Shown piece by piece: positions 15,196-19,015 of a stretch of DNA of 19,015 bases (its first letter is position 1; each line of letters begins with the position of its first letter). A program made the position numbers and the translations under genes. Location of the stretch: the NCBI GenBank assembly GCA_018055865.1, contig JAGPGR010000005.1, positions 1 to 19,015 of the forward strand, read 5' to 3'. The notes under the pieces are model-generated. The model did not search any database, had not been told where the DNA came from, and worked only from the letters and a program-made list of their open reading frames with translations. Source of the stretch: Paludibacteraceae bacterium (GTDB lineage Bacteria > Bacteroidota > Bacteroidia > Bacteroidales > Paludibacteraceae).

Positions 15196-15231
15196 AAAAA
15201 ATCCATAAAACCATTTAAACTGTATATAATA

Positions 15232-15840
15232 ATGTTTTCAGGAATAGTAGAAGAAGCTGCTACCGTTGTAGCACTGGAAAAAGAGCAGGAAAATCTGCAT
15301 TTGACGATAACTTGTTCGTTCGTCAACGAATTAAAAATTGATCAGAGCATATCCCACAACGGAGTTTGCCTCACGGTAGTGAAAAAAACGGACGACACTT
15401 ACACGGTTACTGCTATCAAAGAAACGCTCGATCGCACTAATCTGGGTAAACTTACTGTGGACGATAAAGTAAATCTGGAGCGAAGCATGATGATGAATGG
15501 CCGGTTGGACGGCCACATTGTGCAGGGGCATGTGGATCAGACTGCCATTTGCACTGACGTAACAGAAGCCGATGGAAGCTGGTATTTCACCTTCGAATAT
15601 GAATTTGATCCGGTAATGGCCCGAAAAGGATACATGACTGTTGATAAAGGTTCGGTAACCGTAAATGGAGTTAGTCTTACGGTGGTACAACCTACCAACA
15701 ACTCGTTCAAAGTGGCAATAATACCATACACCTTCGAGCACACCAATTTTCATAAGATACAACGCGGCTCACACGTTAATCTTGAGTTTGATATCATCGG
15801 TAAGTACATTAGCCGGATGCTGGAGTTTGATGCCCGCTGA
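15232..15840 (+). CDS. ribE: Riboflavin synthase, alpha chain
   Basis: The 202-residue enzyme dismutates two 6,7-dimethyl-8-ribityllumazine molecules to riboflavin and a pyrimidine that is recycled. The start MFSGIVEE is diagnostic. Two homologous lumazine-binding barrels are visible: the first (about 1-97) contains NGVCLTVV (43-50), and the second (about 98-190) contains NGVSLTVV (145-152). NGRLDGHIVQGHVD (89-102) links them, and the C-terminal helix KYISRMLE forms the trimer contact in known structures. The symbol ribE is used here for the alpha chain (ribC in some species). No FMN riboswitch is present upstream, and no other riboflavin gene is in the window. Confidence 0.96.
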   Translation: MFSGIVEEAATVVALEKEQENLHLTITCSFVNELKIDQSISHNGVCLTVVKKTDDTYTVTAIKETLDRTNLGKLTVDDKVNLERSMMMNGRLDGHIVQGHVDQTAICTDVTEADGSWYFTFEYEFDPVMARKGYMTVDKGSVTVNGVSLTVVQPTNNSFKVAIIPYTFEHTNFHKIQRGSHVNLEFDIIGKYISRMLEFDAR

Positions 15841-15991
15841 TTCTTCTTTGAGAAAATCTGCTGAAGAGTACTAGTCCCGGAATAACTCGCCGGTGATTTT
15901 ATTATTTGATTGACAATTTTCTGTTATTTGCAAAAAAACGGATTTTTTTCACTATCACAGAAAAATTCCCTTTGCAGGGATTTCGGAGCCT

Positions 15992-15999
15992 TACTTTTG
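15992..15999 (+). promoter_or_regulatory. -7 promoter element of the pseudo-Nudix membrane gene
   Basis: TACTTTTG matches TAnnTTTG. A TTTG lies 17 bp upstream (15971-15974), slightly closer than usual. Transcription would begin at about 16003, directly at the base of a long hairpin. Confidence 0.5.
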
Positions 16000-16003
16000 A
16001 ACT

Positions 16004-16041
16004 ATCCTCAATCTATTTTGTTTATTGAATAGATTGAGGAT
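16004..16041 (+). repeat. 14-bp perfect inverted repeat in the leader of the pseudo-Nudix gene
   Basis: ATCCTCAATCTATT (16004-16017) pairs perfectly with AATAGATTGAGGAT (16028-16041) around a 10-nt loop. There is no long T-run after it, so it is a poor terminator. It starts at the predicted transcription start of the downstream gene and would form a 5'-terminal mRNA hairpin. It could alternatively be an operator, or a weak terminator for ribE. Confidence 0.7.
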
Positions 16042-16086
16042 TTATTATTGCATTATGTTTGAGATTTTCTCCGCGGAGTAAGTGAT

Positions 16087-17238
16087 ATGGAACAGTTAAA
16101 AAAACAAATTCGTGAATCATTTTTCAATCCCATGCTCTATTTTCTGCCCGCATTGGTTTTCATGGTTGCAGATGATTTTTGGGATGAGAATATTGCCTGG
16201 AAAGTTTCCTTTCCGATAGCATTCGCATTGATGTTTTATGTTTTTTTGATGTATAAGCGCCTGTTTGTGTGGCATGGAATGCTGGCGGTATGCTATTTGA
16301 TTATCGGATTGACTTCGAGTATTGTGCCCGATTCATACCCTGTGTTGAAATTTACTGATGAGATTCTTTTTATACTTTTTATCCTGTTGATGATAATTAA
16401 TAAGAACACCCTGGGAAAAATTGCCTCGAAGACACTGCCGTTCAAACTACCCATGTCAAACAACGAGAATGAACTTTTCAGAGTAGCCAAAGTGCTTTTA
16501 ATCATTGTGTTGGCGTATTTTTCATTCACTCTTTTTTTTGAGTTATCTGCGATTGAAAACAAGGAAATACCCATCGTTTACCTGAAATACTTGTATGCTT
16601 TTACTCTTATTTTTGTTGGTTTATTTGAAACAATACGGGTTGTTATTATTCGGACAAGACTTATCAACGAAGACTGGGTACCGGTGGTAGATGAAAGCGG
16701 AAAAGTGTCCGGAAGTATTCAGTACCAATCGGGTGTAAAATCTGATCAAAGGCTTATACATCCTGTAGTAAGGCTTTATTTTATCGATAATGGCCTGATT
16801 TACCTCCATCAACGTAAAGCAGACGACAACTTCGAGCCACTGCTGTGGGACGCATCACTGAGCCACCGTGTCAGAATATCTGAATCCATTGACATGGTAT
16901 TACATCGCTATACAAAAAAACTATACAACCAGGATCAGTATAAGTTCCTTTTTCTGACAAACTACATCCATAAAGGAAAGTACAACGATCAATACATTTA
17001 TTTGTTTGTTTCCTGCAAGACGGATGGATTGCAGCCACAAAAAGAGGAAGTTTTTCAGACAAAATGGTGGTCACCCCGGCAAATAGAAGATAATACGGGA
17101 AAAGGTATTTTTACCGAACGGTTTGAAAAAGAATATGATATCCTGAAACGCAGCGGATTGCTTGAGCAGGATACCTGTGAATGCGAATGTGCCCTCAAAT
17201 CATTGATTAAAAATAAAACCGAAAACTCGTCAGTCTGA
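16087..17238 (+). CDS. Six-TM membrane protein with C-terminal degenerate Nudix-like domain
   Basis: The 383-residue product has about six transmembrane helices (near residues 17-29, 40-55, 62-80, 90-105, 134-152 and 165-188), then a cytoplasmic domain from about 197. That domain begins WVPVVDESGKVSGSI, like the first strand of Nudix proteins, and has a second strand HPVVRLYFIDNGLIYLHQR. Where the Nudix box should lie (253-275, WDASLSHRVRISES) the Gly-rich loop and the Glu-rich REUxEE helix are missing, so metal-dependent hydrolysis is unlikely. WWSPRQIED (327-335) fits the usual end of the fold. The C-terminus has a CECEC cluster (364-368). A ligand-sensing or scaffold role is possible but unproven. 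The ATG at 16087 lies in the usual A-rich context and gives a clean first helix. Confidence 0.75.
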   Translation: MEQLKKQIRESFFNPMLYFLPALVFMVADDFWDENIAWKVSFPIAFALMFYVFLMYKRLFVWHGMLAVCYLIIGLTSSIVPDSYPVLKFTDEILFILFILLMIINKNTLGKIASKTLPFKLPMSNNENELFRVAKVLLIIVLAYFSFTLFFELSAIENKEIPIVYLKYLYAFTLIFVGLFETIRVVIIRTRLINEDWVPVVDESGKVSGSIQYQSGVKSDQRLIHPVVRLYFIDNGLIYLHQRKADDNFEPLLWDASLSHRVRISESIDMVLHRYTKKLYNQDQYKFLFLTNYIHKGKYNDQYIYLFVSCKTDGLQPQKEEVFQTKWWSPRQIEDNTGKGIFTERFEKEYDILKRSGLLEQDTCECECALKSLIKNKTENSSV

Positions 17239-17241
17239 CCG

Positions 17242-17622
17242 CTATTTGCTTGTTTTTCTCACTTTTGTTTTGAATGAGAGAATGTAAATAGTCACTCCCA
17301 ACGCAATGCTTGCCAGTAATGCCTGCAGATACCACCTATGGCTCACAATGAAGAAAATACTGTAAGACATAAAGAGCCAGAGTGTGGAGATGGAAATAAT
17401 TTTAGCCTGAAGTGAAATGGCCTTATCCTCCCTGAAATTGCGGATGTACTCCCCGAATATTTTGTGATTGATCAACCAGACGTAAAGCCGCTCGGAGCTG
17501 CGAGCAAATAACGCTGCAGCAAGTAACAGAAAAGGTGTGGTGGGAAGGATAGGAAGGAAAATTCCCGTAATACCCATTACAAGACTTATTGAGCCGAATA
17601 TAACCAGAATCGTTTTTTTCAT
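17242..17622 (-). CDS. YbaN/DUF454-family inner-membrane protein
   Basis: The 126-residue protein opens with the DUF454 pattern: a hydrophobic helix with GITGIFLPILPTTPFLLLAAALFARSS-type residues (split over residues 17-43), then WLINHKIFGEYIRNF. A middle amphipathic stretch with KAISLQAKI precedes two further transmembrane segments (about 74-95 and 98-115) and a basic tail. Family members are small inner-membrane proteins of unknown function, in some bacteria linked to haem or metal loci; nothing here supports such a link. Its stop lies only 3 nt from the stop of the convergent membrane gene, with no visible terminator between. The ATG at 17622 is a few nt from the predicted transcription start. 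Confidence 0.88.
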   Translation of the reverse strand: MKKTILVIFGSISLVMGITGIFLPILPTTPFLLLAAALFARSSERLYVWLINHKIFGEYIRNFREDKAISLQAKIISISTLWLFMSYSIFFIVSHRWYLQALLASIALGVTIYILSFKTKVRKTSK

Positions 17623-17630
17623 ATAAGTTG

Positions 17631-17638
17631 CAAAGATA
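17631..17638 (-). promoter_or_regulatory. -7 promoter element of the YbaN/DUF454 gene
   Basis: TATCTTTG on the minus strand ends 8 nt before the ATG at 17622, so the mRNA should have at most a few leader nucleotides. It lies back to back with the ettA promoter at 17650-17680. Confidence 0.65.
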
Positions 17639-17649
17639 ACAAAATCACG

Positions 17650-17680
17650 TTGTTTTTCGTCCTATTTTCTGCTATCTTTG
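17650..17680 (+). promoter_or_regulatory. Promoter of ettA
   Basis: TTG (17650-17652) is followed after 20 bp by TATCTTTG (17673-17680), matching the Bacteroidota -33/-7 promoter well. It leaves a leader of about 90 nt before the ATG at 17777. Confidence 0.8.
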
Positions 17681-17776
17681 CATTAAAATCTGGCTTTGAA
17701 CAAAGTGCAATATGCAAGACACTGAGGTGTATGTAAACTGAAATGTGAAAATTCTGTTATAAAAAAAAGTAATAAA

Positions 17777-19015
17777 ATGGCTGACGATAAAAAAATAATA
17801 TTCTCGATGGTGGGAGTTACCAAAACATTCCCTCCTCAAAAACGGGTGCTGAACAATATTTACCTTTCGTTTTTCTACGGTGCTAAAATAGGTATTATCG
17901 GTCTCAACGGTTCCGGAAAATCCACTTTGCTCAAGATCATTGCCGGAGTAGATAAAAATTACGATGGCAATGTGGTTTTCTCACCCGGATATTCGGTAGG
18001 TTATCTGGAGCAGGAGCCGCAACTGGACCCTGACAAAACTGTGAAGCAAATAGTGCAGGAAGGAACGCAGGAAGTGGTGGATATGCTGGCTGAGTATGAT
18101 AAAATCAACGAGCAATTTGCCGAACCTGATGCCGATTTTGATAAACTCATAGCCCGACAGGGCGAATTACAGGAACTGCTCGATCACGCTGATGCCTGGA
18201 ATCTGGATAACAAACTGGAACGCGCCATGGACGCCCTCCGTTGTCCGCCCGAGGATGCGATTGTGAAAAATCTTTCAGGTGGTGAACGCCGGCGGGTAGC
18301 GCTTTGCCGTTTATTACTTCGTCAGCCCGATATACTGCTGCTCGACGAGCCTACCAATCACCTCGATGCCGAATCGGTGGAATGGCTGGAACATCACCTG
18401 CATGCATATTCCGGAACGGTCATTGCCATCACTCACGACCGTTATTTTCTGGATAATGTAGCGGGCTGGATTCTGGAATTGGACAGGGGCGAAGGTATTC
18501 CATGGAAAGGAAACTACTCATCGTGGCTGGAGCAAAAAACCATTCGTATGGCTATGGAAGAAAAACAGGCAAGTAAACGCCGGAAAAGTCTGGAACGTGA
18601 GCTCGAATGGGTTCGGATGGCTCCCAAAGCACGCCATGCTAAAGGAAAAGCCCGATTGGAAGCATACGACCGCCTGCTGAACGAAGATCAAAAAGAACAG
18701 GAAGAAAAACTCGAATTATTTATACCCAATGGACCCCGGTTAGGCAACAAAGTAGTGGAAGCCTTAGGAGTTTCAAAGGCATTTGGCGATAAGCTGCTGT
18801 TCGAGAATCTAAACTTTATGCTGCCGCCTAATGGAATTGTTGGAATTATCGGACCGAACGGAGCCGGAAAAACAACGCTTTTCCGACTGATGATGGGACT
18901 GGAAAAAGCCGATAAAGGAACATTTGAAGTGGGAGAGACCGTGAAAATAGGCTATGTGGACCAATCTCACGTGGATATTGACCCCAAAAAAACAGTGTAT
19001 CAGGTCATCTCGGGC
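17777..19015 (+). CDS. ettA: Energy-dependent translational throttle protein EttA (ABC-F), 5' part
   Basis: The frame is open from ATG 17777 to the window end (413 codons, no stop), so the gene continues outside; EttA is about 555 residues. ABC-F proteins bind the ribosomal E site and gate the first elongation steps by ATP/ADP ratio. The first ABC domain has Walker [10 protein letters not shown] (42-50), an arm insertion (about 95-135), signature LSGGE (166-170) and Walker [12 protein letters not shown] (187-197). A charged inter-domain linker (about 243-325, with [18 protein letters not shown]) is the P-site tRNA interaction motif. The second domain starts near 326 with Walker [10 protein letters not shown] (359-367). 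VPP/FPP near residue 19 and [10 protein letters not shown] match EttA better than Uup or YheS. The start follows an A-rich stretch. Confidence 0.95.
   Translation, partial: MADDKKIIFSMVGVTKTFPPQKRVLNNIYLSFFYGAKIGIIGLNGSGKSTLLKIIAGVDKNYDGNVVFSPGYSVGYLEQEPQLDPDKTVKQIVQEGTQEVVDMLAEYDKINEQFAEPDADFDKLIARQGELQELLDHADAWNLDNKLERAMDALRCPPEDAIVKNLSGGERRRVALCRLLLRQPDILLLDEPTNHLDAESVEWLEHHLHAYSGTVIAITHDRYFLDNVAGWILELDRGEGIPWKGNYSSWLEQKTIRMAMEEKQASKRRKSLERELEWVRMAPKARHAKGKARLEAYDRLLNEDQKEQEEKLELFIPNGPRLGNKVVEALGVSKAFGDKLLFENLNFMLPPNGIVGIIGPNGAGKTTLFRLMMGLEKADKGTFEVGETVKIGYVDQSHVDIDPKKTVYQVISG

Noticed and set aside
15196..15231. FMN riboswitch upstream of ribE
   Set aside because: The gap is only 36 nt and AT-rich, far too short for an FMN aptamer.
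15946..15963. A-run/T-run pair as a ribE terminator
   Set aside because: The possible stem is only A-T pairs around CGGA, too weak for a confident terminator call.
1..19015. CRISPR arrays, insertion sequences, prophage genes or defence islands
   Set aside because: No regularly spaced repeats, transposase, integrase or phage structural genes are visible on either strand.

Overview
The window reads as ordinary chromosomal DNA of a Bacteroidota (Bacteroidetes) bacterium, probably a Bacteroidales or Paludibacter-like anaerobe. The evidence is: many TAnnTTTG -7 promoter elements, several with a TTG about 20 bp upstream; A-rich translation starts without Shine-Dalgarno sequences; a fragment of a hybrid two-component regulator; a fragment carrying a type IX secretion (T9SS) sorting tail; and an archaeal/eukaryotic-type prolyl-tRNA synthetase. 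The genus cannot be fixed from the sequence.

Layout. 1-132 is the tail of a small membrane protein, followed by a gene-poor stretch and a minus-strand tRNA-Thr(CGU) at 811-883. carB (1211-4444) has a leader of about 220 nt that encodes a 38-aa peptide and ends in a 14-bp terminator hairpin, resembling the E. coli pyrBI attenuator. Then come a two-TM protein (minus), a small lipoprotein (plus), and a minus-strand run: proS, a membrane-anchored triple helix-hairpin-helix protein and a GNAT acetyltransferase. Next are an EamA permease and a barstar/barnase pair (all minus), with a RhlE-like DEAD-box helicase divergent from the barnase.

At about 13800-13813 two truncated genes meet: a minus-strand hybrid histidine kinase/response regulator without its sensor and H-box, and a plus-strand T9SS cargo tail without its body. 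Each has lost its 5' part, as expected if one deletion removed the middle of a divergent regulator/enzyme pair. Further right are an S66 LD-carboxypeptidase, riboflavin synthase ribE, a six-TM protein with a degenerate Nudix-like domain, a YbaN/DUF454 membrane protein (minus) and the 5' 1239 nt of ettA, cut by the window end.

Most genes are housekeeping and independently transcribed, often with convergent neighbours sharing bidirectional terminators. The points most worth following up are the carB leader, the exported barnase with cytoplasmic barstar in a 4-nt overlapping operon, the regulator/T9SS deletion scar, and the membrane pseudo-Nudix protein whose mRNA seems to begin with a 14-bp hairpin. 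I found no CRISPR array, insertion sequence, prophage or defence island.
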